64,000 nt of DNA from Halomonas sp. GTDB taxonomy: Bacteria; Pseudomonadota; Gammaproteobacteria; Pseudomonadales; Halomonadaceae. A program made the translations under genes and the position numbers. The notes under the pieces are model-generated. The model was not told the origin of the DNA. It saw only the letters and a list, made by a program, of their open reading frames with translations, and made no database searches. The stretch is from the NCBI RefSeq assembly GCF_011050415.1, contig NZ_DRFS01000003.1:186001-250000 (forward strand), written 5' to 3'. Below are positions 54,507-62,928 of this stretch, in pieces (within the stretch, counting starts at the first letter, position 1; each line of letters begins with the position of its first letter).

Positions 54507-55049
54507 CTAGTAACGACGACGAGGCCGCTCATTTACAACGAGCGGCTTTTTATTTGGTAGGTCGGCGCAGCCCCGCAGCGCATCACGTAACTTCTGAAAC
54601 TCTGGAAGATAGGTGGTGAAACGTTCTGCAGTTTGTGACTCCCACCACCAGAGTGTCAGCGTATGGGAAGTGGATTGAACCACCAAGGCGTCTTGGGGCA
54701 AACGCTCCAGCAATGATTTTAACGGCGATATAGCTGCTTCAGGCAATGGACGCAGCGGAGCAATCCGCCATCGCCATCCTGCGTAATACGGCTCTAATGC
54801 TTCACTAGCATGGCTATTTCTTACAAGCAGAAAATCCGGGCCCTGCTCATCATGGGGGTAGCGCCAGCGATAAGCGGGCATCAAACCTTTAAAATGGTGC
54901 AGCGGAGGCTTCTCCATTTTGATCACCACCCCTTGCTTAGCGATATGAGAACGCAGTGACTGCTGACGCTTCTGACGTGGATTCGGCTTTAACCACATCA
55001 CCGGGGAAATAACGAACAGCAGAATAAAGATAATAATCAACCAAACCAT
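54507..55049 (-). CDS. Membrane-anchored protein of unknown function
   Basis: A 180-residue protein. One N-terminal helix (about residues 1-22, MVWLIIIFILLFVISPVMWL) is followed by a soluble domain with KPPLHHFKGLMPAYRWRYPHDEQG, HTLTLWWWESQTAER and a very basic C-terminus (NERPRRRY). I recognise no named family. The ATG at 55049 follows AAGGAAAT. The last 40 bases of the gene include the inverted repeat that terminates slyA on the opposite strand, so the C-terminal codons are constrained by that hairpin. Confidence 0.75.
   Translation of the reverse strand: MVWLIIIFILLFVISPVMWLKPNPRQKRQQSLRSHIAKQGVVIKMEKPPLHHFKGLMPAYRWRYPHDEQGPDFLLVRNSHASEALEPYYAGWRWRIAPLRPLPEAAISPLKSLLERLPQDALVVQSTSHTLTLWWWESQTAERFTTYLPEFQKLRDALRGCADLPNKKPLVVNERPRRRY
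54524..54553 (+). terminator. Intrinsic terminator of slyA inside the convergent gene
   Basis: GCCGCTC (54524-54530), a nine-base loop and GAGCGGC (54540-54546), followed by TTTTTATTT. It terminates slyA but lies within the last codons of the 54507-55049 gene. Good match to the intrinsic type. Confidence 0.8.
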
Positions 55050-55212
55050 CGCTAAATTTCCTTCAACATAAAACACTCTGAATGAGCTATTCTAATAACT
55101 ATGACTCAAGTCGTTGTTAAGGCTTAACCCGTTGTTAAAACACGGCTCTCAATCTAAAGTAGAGGTCATCCTACAAAGCTACTCTTTGTACTCACCGCTA
55201 AGGAGATACGCC

Positions 55213-55665
55213 ATGAGCTATCACCACATTTTAGTAGCCGTTGACTTAACTAAAGACTCTCACAAAATCCTTGAACGCGCCGTTGCGATCGCAGAGCGCA
55301 ATCAAGGGGCAAAAATCTCCATCATGCACACCCTAGAGCCCCTAGGGTTTGCCTATGGCGGCGATATTCCGATGGACTTGACCAGCATCCAAGACCAGTT
55401 GGATGATCACGCTAAGAAGCGCCTGGCAGAAATTGCTGCCCCGCACATACCAGAAGCCGATCAATATGTTGTTGTGGGAATGCCCGACACCGAGATACAC
55501 CGTTTTGCCGAAGAGCACGATGTGGATTTGATTGTTGTAGGGTCCCACGGCCGACATGGTTTCGCCCTGCTGTTGGGCTCAACTTCAACCGGCGTCCTGC
55601 ATGGTGCTCAGTGCGATGTGCTGGCAGTTCGCGTGGGTAAGAAAGGTGAAAAAAGCGTCGAGTAA
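55213..55665 (+). CDS. Universal stress protein UspA type
   Basis: A 150-residue single Usp domain: MSYHHILVAVDLTKDSHKIL at the start and the ATP-binding loop VVGSHGRHGFALLLGSTSTG at about residues 115-134. This is the G-2x-G-9x-G(S/T) pattern of ATP-binding Usp proteins. Its role is survival under stress such as salt or starvation; the partner is unknown. AAGGAGA before the ATG at 55213. The frame upstream of this ATG is open but has no ribosome site. A terminator follows. Confidence 0.94.
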   Translation: MSYHHILVAVDLTKDSHKILERAVAIAERNQGAKISIMHTLEPLGFAYGGDIPMDLTSIQDQLDDHAKKRLAEIAAPHIPEADQYVVVGMPDTEIHRFAEEHDVDLIVVGSHGRHGFALLLGSTSTGVLHGAQCDVLAVRVGKKGEKSVE

Positions 55666-55693
55666 TCTACGCTTTCCTCTCGCTAACCAAAAA

Positions 55694-55718
55694 GCGCCGC
55701 CAACGCGGCGCCTTTTTT
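55694..55718. terminator. Terminator between uspA-like gene and uup
   Basis: GCGCCGC, loop CAAC and GCGGCGC form a 7-bp stem followed by C and six T residues; the left flank is A5, so it works for both converging genes. Confidence 0.88.
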
Positions 55719-55728
55719 GTGAATAACC

Positions 55729-57645
55729 CTATTCGCCTGCAGCCATGGCTTCCAGCTCCATCCAGCGTTCCATCGCGATTTCCAGCGCTTTCTGCGCTTT
55801 TTCAAGCGCTTGTAGTTTAGTAGCAATAGAATCCGCCTCCTGCTGATAAAACGCAGGATCGCCCATCTCACTCTCTAGCACTTCAACTTCGCTCTCAAGA
55901 CGCTCGATCTCGGCAGGCAATGCGTCTAACTCACGCTGCACATTGTAGGAGAGTTTGATGCTTTTCTTGGCTGGCACGGCCGGTGCTTCAGCTACCTTTT
56001 TGGGCGCTTCAGAAGTGGGCTCGGTGCGTTGACGAGCGGCTCCCTCCCAAGGCGCTGGCGGCAGTTTACCACCTTGGCGAATCCAGTCGGTATAGCCGCC
56101 CACGTACTCACGAACAACGCCTTCGCCTTCAAAGGCCAGCATGCTAGTGACAACGTTATCCATAAAGGTTCGATCGTGAGAGACCAACAATAGTGTGCCA
56201 TCGAAATCAAGCAGCAGCTCTTCAAGCAGCTCCAGGGTTTCCATATCAAGGTCATTGGTCGGCTCATCGAGAACCAGTACGTTAGCAGGCTGAGTAAAGA
56301 GCTTGGCTAACAACAGACGGTTGGATTCACCGCCAGAGAGCGCCTTCACCGGCTGACGCACACGCTCAGGCGTGAACAGGAAGTCCTGAAGATAGCTCAT
56401 CACATGACGATCTTTACCGCCGACACTTACCCGATCACTACCTTGGGCGACGTTGTCGTAGACGGTTTTATCTAGCTCTAAACCGGCACGCAATTGATCA
56501 AAGTAAGCCACTTTCAGGTTGGTGCCCATCTGGACCTTGCCTTCACTTGGCTCCAGCTCACCCAGCAATATTTTCAACAGGGTCGTTTTACCGGCACCGT
56601 TGCGGCCAAGGAAGCCAATACGGTCGCCGCGAAGTACTTCAAGGTTAATATTCTGCAGGATGATCTCATCGCCAAACCGCTGAGTAACACTTTGAAGCTC
56701 TACCACACGTTTGCCGGTACGCTCCCCGCGATCGACCGTCAAATTGGCATTGCCTTGACGCTCACGGCGCTGGCTACGCTCATTGCGCATCGCTTCAAGC
56801 GCCCGTACTCGGCCTTCGTTGCGGGTACGCCGTGCCTTAACGCCCTGACGAATCCAAGCCTCCTCTTGGGCAAGCTTTTTATCAAACTCGGCATTTTCAC
56901 GGGCTTCTACCTCAAGCTCATGCTGCTTACGGGCCTGATACTCTTCGTACTTGCCGGGGTAGCGACCTAACTGGCCACGATCCAGCTCTAAAATATTGGT
57001 CGCTAGCTTGGAAAGAAACGCCCGGTCATGGGTAATCAGCAGTACCGCACCATTAAACGCCAGCAGTTGCTCTTCCAACCAGGCAATCGTGTCTAAATCC
57101 AAATGGTTAGTGGGCTCATCAAGCAGCAGTAGATCTGGCTCGGCAACCAAGGCACGCGCCAGCGCCACACGGCGGCGCCAACCACCGGAGAGCGAGTTCA
57201 TTTCAGCTGCAGGAGGTAATCCTAAGCGGGTCAATACCGTGTCGATACGCTGGTGATACGACCAGCCATCAATGGCTTCCAAGCGAGTTTGCAGGGTCGC
57301 CATGCGATCCATATCAGGCTCGGGATCATTGATAAGGTGGTCGTACTCGGAAAGCAGCTCTCCTGCTTCCGGCAGTCCCTGGGCCACCATATCAAAAATG
57401 GTCAGGCCTGATGCCTCAGGTAATTCCTGGGCCAGCACGCCAATTTTGAGACCTGGCGCGCGCCAGATGGAGCCATCATCGGGCAGGATATCCCCCGCTA
57501 CTAGCTTCAGCAGCGTGGACTTACCGGTGCCGTTGCGCCCGACCAGCGCCAGCCGCTCGCCTTTTTCAACCGTTAGGTCGGCGCGATTGAGCAGTACATG
57601 GGTGCCGTAGGCGAGTTGCAGCTGTTCGAGTCGTAACAGGGTCAC
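55729..57645 (-). CDS. uup: ABC-F ATPase Uup
   Basis: A 638-residue soluble protein with two ABC ATPase domains: Walker A GRNGTGKST near residue 37 and GRNGAGKTT near 350. A linker between the domains and a C-terminal coiled-coil (ELDALPAEIERLESEVEVLE) complete the layout. Uup binds the ribosome and branched DNA and limits transposon excision (family knowledge). The second Walker B VLVLDEPTNDLD and the signatures SLSGGWRRR and ALSGGESNR are seen. No membrane segments. E. coli Uup is 635 residues. Confidence 0.94.
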   Translation of the reverse strand: MTLLRLEQLQLAYGTHVLLNRADLTVEKGERLALVGRNGTGKSTLLKLVAGDILPDDGSIWRAPGLKIGVLAQELPEASGLTIFDMVAQGLPEAGELLSEYDHLINDPEPDMDRMATLQTRLEAIDGWSYHQRIDTVLTRLGLPPAAEMNSLSGGWRRRVALARALVAEPDLLLLDEPTNHLDLDTIAWLEEQLLAFNGAVLLITHDRAFLSKLATNILELDRGQLGRYPGKYEEYQARKQHELEVEARENAEFDKKLAQEEAWIRQGVKARRTRNEGRVRALEAMRNERSQRRERQGNANLTVDRGERTGKRVVELQSVTQRFGDEIILQNINLEVLRGDRIGFLGRNGAGKTTLLKILLGELEPSEGKVQMGTNLKVAYFDQLRAGLELDKTVYDNVAQGSDRVSVGGKDRHVMSYLQDFLFTPERVRQPVKALSGGESNRLLLAKLFTQPANVLVLDEPTNDLDMETLELLEELLLDFDGTLLLVSHDRTFMDNVVTSMLAFEGEGVVREYVGGYTDWIRQGGKLPPAPWEGAARQRTEPTSEAPKKVAEAPAVPAKKSIKLSYNVQRELDALPAEIERLESEVEVLESEMGDPAFYQQEADSIATKLQALEKAQKALEIAMERWMELEAMAAGE

Positions 57646-57786
57646 GCGGTGTCCTCCTAAATCGTGAGGCGCACAGTGTAACGCATGCGCGGGCTGTGCG
57701 GGGGAACGTTATGGATAGGGATCTTTATAGAGCGTTCACCGCCAGCGTGGTAACGTTTTACTCTCAGGGTCATTAACATTTCAACC

Positions 57787-57817
57787 AAAATACTTTCTCT
57801 AAAATACTTTCTCTAAA
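57787..57817 (+). repeat. Perfect 14-base tandem duplication before the AraC regulator
   Basis: AAAATACTTTCTCT occurs twice in direct succession, followed by AAA. It ends 12 bases before the start codon at 57830. AraC-type regulators often bind direct repeats, so this could be an autoregulatory site, or simply a slippage duplication. Confidence 0.6.
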
Positions 57818-57829
57818 GGCGGGCAGATA

Positions 57830-58843
57830 GTGACGGTGACCGTCTCGATGCATTTTGTAAATGAGCTGTTTAAAGGCTTATCAAACACTACTACGTCATC
57901 CAGCCTCTACCTGGAACGCGCTGGCATTTCGCCATTTTTGCTCACTGCGCCTAATGGCCGTGTCACCGTTGAGCAGTTTGCCGAGCTTTACCGTGGGCTA
58001 GTTAACGAACTCGACGATGAAACCCCAGGCTTTTTCTCCCGGCCACTGCGGGGTGGCACCTTGAAGCTACTCTGTCTAAGTATGCTTGATGCGCCTAATT
58101 TGCAGGTAGCGTTACATCGCTACACCCAGTTCTTCCGTATTCTGCTTGATGACTTTGGCTATGCATTCACTGTTGAGGGAAACTTGGCGCGAATGGCTCT
58201 GGTGGAGCATGCGCCATTAATGGGAAGCCGTATTTTAATTCATGAACTGATGCTCAAGCTATTTCATGGCATCGCTTCGTGGATGATCGCGCGCAAAATA
58301 CCGCCCATTTTGATGGAGTGTGCCTATACTCAGCCGCTACATAGCGCCGATTACCTCTATTTCTACCCCGGCACGGTGCGCTTTGATCAACCCCAAACCG
58401 CAATTTATATCGACCGGGGATTACTTGATCACCCAATTCGGCAGACAAAAAAGCATCTTGGCGCTTTTCTAAAGCGTGCCCCCGCAGACTGGTTCTATGT
58501 CTCTTTTGAGGATCGCCTGCTCACTCACCGGGTGCGGGAACACCTATCACGCCATCTGACTACCTCAAGCACGGTACACAGTGTGGCCGATGCGCTACAT
58601 ATGTCCGCACGCACATTGGCACGGCATTTAAAGCAGGAAGGCACGCATTTTCAAGCGGTAAAAGATGAGTATCGTCGTGATGTCGCTATTCAGGCGCTTA
58701 CCTGTAGCGAAAAGCCGCTTGTCAGTATCGCAGAAGCCTTGAGCTTTGAGGATTTAGCCTGCTTTAGCCGTGCTTTCAAAGCCTGGACAGGCAACTCGCC
58801 CGCCGCGTACCGTAAAGCGCGCACGGCGGGCAGTATTCGCTAG
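57830..58843 (+). CDS. AraC-family regulator (arabinose-binding-type N-terminus)
   Basis: A 337-residue regulator with a long N-terminal domain of the Arabinose_bd/OruR-ArgR type (ISPFLLTAPNGRVTVEQFAELYRG). The C-terminal double HTH has HSVADALHMSARTLARHLKQEG and EALSFEDLACFSRAFKAWTG. The start is taken as GTG at 57830 with AAGGCGGG upstream; an ATG six codons later is possible. It converges on the acyl-CoA operon, whose first visible gene is 13 bases away, and is likely its regulator. In related bacteria such regulators control similar acyl-CoA catabolic clusters (inference). Confidence 0.9.
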   Translation: MTVTVSMHFVNELFKGLSNTTTSSSLYLERAGISPFLLTAPNGRVTVEQFAELYRGLVNELDDETPGFFSRPLRGGTLKLLCLSMLDAPNLQVALHRYTQFFRILLDDFGYAFTVEGNLARMALVEHAPLMGSRILIHELMLKLFHGIASWMIARKIPPILMECAYTQPLHSADYLYFYPGTVRFDQPQTAIYIDRGLLDHPIRQTKKHLGAFLKRAPADWFYVSFEDRLLTHRVREHLSRHLTTSSTVHSVADALHMSARTLARHLKQEGTHFQAVKDEYRRDVAIQALTCSEKPLVSIAEALSFEDLACFSRAFKAWTGNSPAAYRKARTAGSIR

Positions 58844-58856
58844 TCAGCCCATTAGG

Positions 58857-60509
58857 CTAAATTTCGCTACGGATACGCTTCTTATCCAGCTTGCCCACGC
58901 TGGTTTTGGGGATAACATCCACAAAGCGAATCATACTGGGGATCGCCCAGCGGTTAAGTTTGCCCTCGCTGACAAACCGCTCTAAAAACGCCTGCACCGT
59001 TTCCTTTGTAGGTGGGTTGTTTAGATCCACAGGGACGGCTAACGCTGCGGGCCGCTCACCCCACTGTTCGTCTGCCACCCCAATCACAGCTACTTCTGCG
59101 ATTCCTGGGCACTGACTGATATAGCTCTCCAGTTCTAACGACGAGAGCCACTCGCCGCCAGTTTTGATCACATCTTTAATGCGGTCACTAATAGTTAGAA
59201 AGCCCCGTTCATCAAGGAATCCCACATCACCCGTATGCAGCCAGCCATCGCGCCATAGCTCAGCACTACGTGCTTCTTCTTTGTAATAAGCCTGGGTTAG
59301 CCAAGGGGCTTGAGCGCGCACTTCGCCAATACTTTTACCGTCACTCGGCAGCGGCCTGCCCTCCATGTCCACCACTTGCAGTTTCACCAGTGGAATCGGC
59401 AGGCCTGCTTTGCAGCGCCATGGTAGCTGCACTGCAAAATCGGCCTCGGCGATATCACGCGGCAGAATATCCGCGGTGAGTATCGGACACGTTTCAGACA
59501 TACCATAAGCACTGCGAGTATCAATGCCCAACGCCCAGGCTTTACTTGCCAGTGACTGATTTAATGCGCTGCCGCCCACCAATACTTTCCAACCGGTGAG
59601 ATCGACCTGTTTCGAGGCAATCGCCTCCGCGCTAACCACCATATTCAACAGGGTGGGCACGCAGTGGGAGAAATCGACCTTCTCGCTCACCAGTAGTTTA
59701 ACCAGCATTTCTGGCTCGTAACGGCCGGGATAAACCTGGGTAGCCCCCATTAATGTGGCGGTATAGGGAACCCCCCAAGCATGAACGTGAAACATGGGGG
59801 TAATCGGCATATAAACCTTGTCGCGGTTAAGCAGCTCAAAACCTGGTGCCTGGAACGCGTTTGCCTCACCCAAGGTATGCAGCACCAGTTGGCGGTGGGT
59901 GAAGAAAACCCCTTTGGGGTTTCCTGTAGTGCCAGTGGTGTAAAACAGTGTAGCCACGGCGTTTTCATCAAAGGTAGGGAAGTCGTAATGTTTAGGCTGG
60001 TGGCTTAATAGTGCTTCGAATTCGCCCACTAGCGGCAATGAGGTGGCGATTTCTTGTGGAGCCTCCTGACAAAGTAGGTAGCCGCGCACTTGGAGTAGTT
60101 TGTCGGCCAACGGCTCAAGCAACGGCACAAACTCTTCATGCACGATCACGAAAACGTCTTCGGCATGCTCCATGGTGTAGAGAATTTGCTCCGGAGCTAA
60201 GCGCACATTCACCGTATGTAGTACTGCGCCGATCATCGGGATCGCAAAAAAACTCTCCAGATAGCGGTGGCTATCCCAATCCAACACCGCTACCACATCC
60301 CCAGCCTTAACGCCTTGGGATGTCAGCGCGTGGGCCAGTTGATGTACTCGCTCGCGAAAGCGTTCATAGCTATGGCGGCTTTGGTCTCGGTAGACAATCT
60401 GGTTATCACCCGCCATGCGCACGCCCGACTCCAGCAAATCTCCAATCATCAGAGCGGGGTTTGTTGCAGAGGGTGCTGCAGGCAAAATTTTTGGCGTAAC
60501 TGAAGACAT
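58857..60509 (-). CDS. Acyl-CoA synthetase, AMP-forming (AlkK-like)
   Basis: A 550-residue adenylate-forming ligase that activates a fatty or aromatic acid to its CoA ester. AMP-binding core LFYTTGTTGNPKGV, the adenine-binding YGMSETCPI and the C-terminal GEWLSSLELE with GKLDKKRIRSEI are the conserved features. The overall style is that of medium-chain ligases such as AlkK. AGGAGC stands before the ATG. It is the last gene of the operon and is paired with a second ligase 4 kb upstream, suggesting two related substrates or chain lengths. Confidence 0.93.
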   Translation of the reverse strand: MSSVTPKILPAAPSATNPALMIGDLLESGVRMAGDNQIVYRDQSRHSYERFRERVHQLAHALTSQGVKAGDVVAVLDWDSHRYLESFFAIPMIGAVLHTVNVRLAPEQILYTMEHAEDVFVIVHEEFVPLLEPLADKLLQVRGYLLCQEAPQEIATSLPLVGEFEALLSHQPKHYDFPTFDENAVATLFYTTGTTGNPKGVFFTHRQLVLHTLGEANAFQAPGFELLNRDKVYMPITPMFHVHAWGVPYTATLMGATQVYPGRYEPEMLVKLLVSEKVDFSHCVPTLLNMVVSAEAIASKQVDLTGWKVLVGGSALNQSLASKAWALGIDTRSAYGMSETCPILTADILPRDIAEADFAVQLPWRCKAGLPIPLVKLQVVDMEGRPLPSDGKSIGEVRAQAPWLTQAYYKEEARSAELWRDGWLHTGDVGFLDERGFLTISDRIKDVIKTGGEWLSSLELESYISQCPGIAEVAVIGVADEQWGERPAALAVPVDLNNPPTKETVQAFLERFVSEGKLNRWAIPSMIRFVDVIPKTSVGKLDKKRIRSEI

Positions 60510-60550
60510 AAGTGCTCCTGTAAACTTTTTATTGTTACGGTCAGGTCGTT

Positions 60551-61738
60551 CTAAATGCGCTCAATAAGCAGTGCGATGCCTTGTCCTCCGCCGATGCAAA
60601 GCGTAATTAATCCGTAGCGCCCTTGAGTACGCTCCAGCTCGTGCATGGCTTTCAGAATTAAAATCGCGCCTGTGGCGCCCACCGGATGACCTAATGCCAC
60701 CGCTCCGCCGTTGGGGTTTAGCCTGTCTAGCGGAAAACCGAGCGTTTCCGCCACTGCCATAGCTTGGGCAGCAAAAGCTTCATTGGACTCAATCACATCG
60801 ATATCGTTAATGCTTAGCCCCGCCTGCTGCAGGCAGCGTTTCACTGCTGGAATTGGCCCAAGGCCCATCAGCGTTGGATCAACGCCAGCGGTGGTGGCGA
60901 CGCGCAGATGGGCTCTGGGTGTTAGCCCGCGCTGTGCGGCTTCATCGCTATGGGCCAGCACTAAGGTGGCCGCGCCATCGTTAATTCCCGAGGCATTGCC
61001 GGCGGTCACCACACCGTCTTTTTGGAAGGCGGTTTTAAGCCGCGCTAAATCGCTAAGCTGGACGCCTTCGCGCACGTGTTCATCGCGGGAAAATTGGCTG
61101 GTTTGCTTACCTCGCATAACCTCCACCGCTACGATTTGCTCGTCAAAGCGGCCTTCAGCAATCGCCCGTGCCGCCTTTTGATGGCTCTCCAGGGCAAATT
61201 GATCCAGCTGTTCGCGGCTTAAGCCATACTGTTTAGCAATGTTCTCGGCAGTGCAGCCCATATGGCCACTGCCAAAGGGGTCGCTAAGCACACCCAAGGT
61301 TAGATCCTGGATATTCACATCACCCATGCGCACTCCATTGCGCGCCTGGGGAGGCAGCAGATAAGCCCCGCGTGACATTGATTCAGCGCCCCCTGCTAGC
61401 GCTAAGCGGCTATCACCCATGGCAATCTGTTGGGCGGCAGACACCACCGCCTGTACGCCGGAGCCACACAGCCGATTGACGTTGAATGCGCCAGCCTCTT
61501 TCGGCACTCCCGCTTCAAGTGCAATATGCCGCGCCAGATAGGCATCCTGAGGGCCGGTGGTAATAATGTGACCGTATACAGAGTGGTCAATATCACCACC
61601 CTCGACGCTTGCCCGCCTTAGTGCTTCTTTGGCGGTTATTGCCCCCAGCTCAAACGGTGCCATTGCTGAGAGTGAACCGCCAAAACCACCAATCGCGGTA
61701 CGTGCGCCGCCTAAAATCACTACATCATCCAGCCGCAT
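60551..61738 (-). CDS. Acetyl-CoA acetyltransferase (thiolase II family)
   Basis: A 395-residue thiolase. Nucleophile Cys91 in VNRLCGSGVQAVVS, the ESNEAFAAQAMAV signature and the C-terminal LCIGGGQG with the second Cys are all present. It either condenses or cleaves acetyl-CoA units; next to an acyl-CoA dehydrogenase, cleavage is more likely. AGGAGAG before the ATG. It is shorter than FadA and lies in a different cluster, so it probably has a specific substrate. Confidence 0.95.
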   Translation of the reverse strand: MRLDDVVILGGARTAIGGFGGSLSAMAPFELGAITAKEALRRASVEGGDIDHSVYGHIITTGPQDAYLARHIALEAGVPKEAGAFNVNRLCGSGVQAVVSAAQQIAMGDSRLALAGGAESMSRGAYLLPPQARNGVRMGDVNIQDLTLGVLSDPFGSGHMGCTAENIAKQYGLSREQLDQFALESHQKAARAIAEGRFDEQIVAVEVMRGKQTSQFSRDEHVREGVQLSDLARLKTAFQKDGVVTAGNASGINDGAATLVLAHSDEAAQRGLTPRAHLRVATTAGVDPTLMGLGPIPAVKRCLQQAGLSINDIDVIESNEAFAAQAMAVAETLGFPLDRLNPNGGAVALGHPVGATGAILILKAMHELERTQGRYGLITLCIGGGQGIALLIERI

Positions 61739-61783
61739 GGCTCTCTCCTGTCTTCAATCTGTGCTTTGTGTGCAAACACCTGG

Positions 61784-62926
61784 CTAGGCCACTTTTCCCA
61801 GCAGTGAGCGGGCCACCACTTCTTTCATAATTTCTGAGCTACCGGCATAGATGGTTTGTACTCGGGCATCCAGATAAAAGCGTGAAATGGGGTATTCGTG
61901 GGTGTAGCCGTAACCGCCAAATAGCTGCAGGCAACGATCTACCGCTTGGCACTGAAGCTCACTTAACTGAAGTTTTAGAATCGCGGCGTCAGTGCTGCTC
62001 ATGGTGCCCTTGCGGTACTTTTCCACGCAGTGCTCAAAGTAGGCGCGCGCCACATCCAGTTGAGCTTTGATCTCAGCCAGGGTAAAGCGGGTATTTTGAA
62101 AGTCCGCCACTCGCTGACCAAATGCATGACGCTCTCGCACATACGCTAAGGTAAGTGCTAAAGCGCCCTCCACGGCTCCAAGGGCTTGCGCCCCTACGCC
62201 TAAACGCTCCCGAGGTAGCTCCTGCATTAAATAGCGAAACCCAGCGCCCTCTTCACCCAATAGCGCATCATGGGGTAGCTGCATCTGCTCAAAAGCGAGC
62301 TCGGCGGTATCACTGGCATGCTGTCCGATTTTTTTAATCGGTTTACCTCGTGAAAAACCGGGTAGATGGGTATCGACTAAAAACAGCGAAACCCCTTTAG
62401 CACCAGCGGAAGGGTCGGTTTTGGCACACACAATCACTAGGTCAGCAAACTGGCCGTTGGTGATAAAAATTTTGCTGCCGCTTAACTCCCAGCCCTCGTT
62501 AGTGCGTTTAGCCCGGGTCCTCATGGCGGCAAGATCACTACCGGCGTTGGGCTCGGTCATCGCAATAGCCCCAAGACACTCGCCACGCACCATCGCAGGC
62601 AGCCAGCGCTCATGCTGGGCGGTGGATCCCAGATTTTGCAGATAGGGCATAACAATATTAGCGTGGATATTATAAGCGCTGGCTAAACCACCAAAGCCTT
62701 GGCGAGATATCTCCTCCAGTGCCAGTTGCGTTATGGCGATATCAGCCCCCAATCCACCATGCTGTTCGTTAAGGTCAATACCGAGCAGACCCGCAGCGCC
62801 CAGCGCATGCCACAGCGAGCGCGGCATTTCGCCTGCCGCCTCCCAATCATTGTAGTAAGGCGCGACTTCCTGACTTAGGCAACGCTTGATCATGGTGTAA
62901 AACAGCGCGTTAGTTTCCTCGTCCAT
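61784..62926 (-). CDS. Acyl-CoA dehydrogenase
   Basis: A 380-residue flavoprotein that introduces a double bond into acyl-CoA. IAMTEPNAGSDLAAMRTR (FAD-binding), WELSGSKIFITNG, FGGYGYTHEYPI and IYAGSSEIMKEVVARSL are family hallmarks; the catalytic Glu is in the last segment. The ATG at 62926 has AAGGAG upstream and lies just after the stop of the preceding ligase, so translation is probably coupled. Substrate chain length is unknown. Confidence 0.96.
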   Translation of the reverse strand: MDEETNALFYTMIKRCLSQEVAPYYNDWEAAGEMPRSLWHALGAAGLLGIDLNEQHGGLGADIAITQLALEEISRQGFGGLASAYNIHANIVMPYLQNLGSTAQHERWLPAMVRGECLGAIAMTEPNAGSDLAAMRTRAKRTNEGWELSGSKIFITNGQFADLVIVCAKTDPSAGAKGVSLFLVDTHLPGFSRGKPIKKIGQHASDTAELAFEQMQLPHDALLGEEGAGFRYLMQELPRERLGVGAQALGAVEGALALTLAYVRERHAFGQRVADFQNTRFTLAEIKAQLDVARAYFEHCVEKYRKGTMSSTDAAILKLQLSELQCQAVDRCLQLFGGYGYTHEYPISRFYLDARVQTIYAGSSEIMKEVVARSLLGKVA

Positions 62927-62928
62927 AC

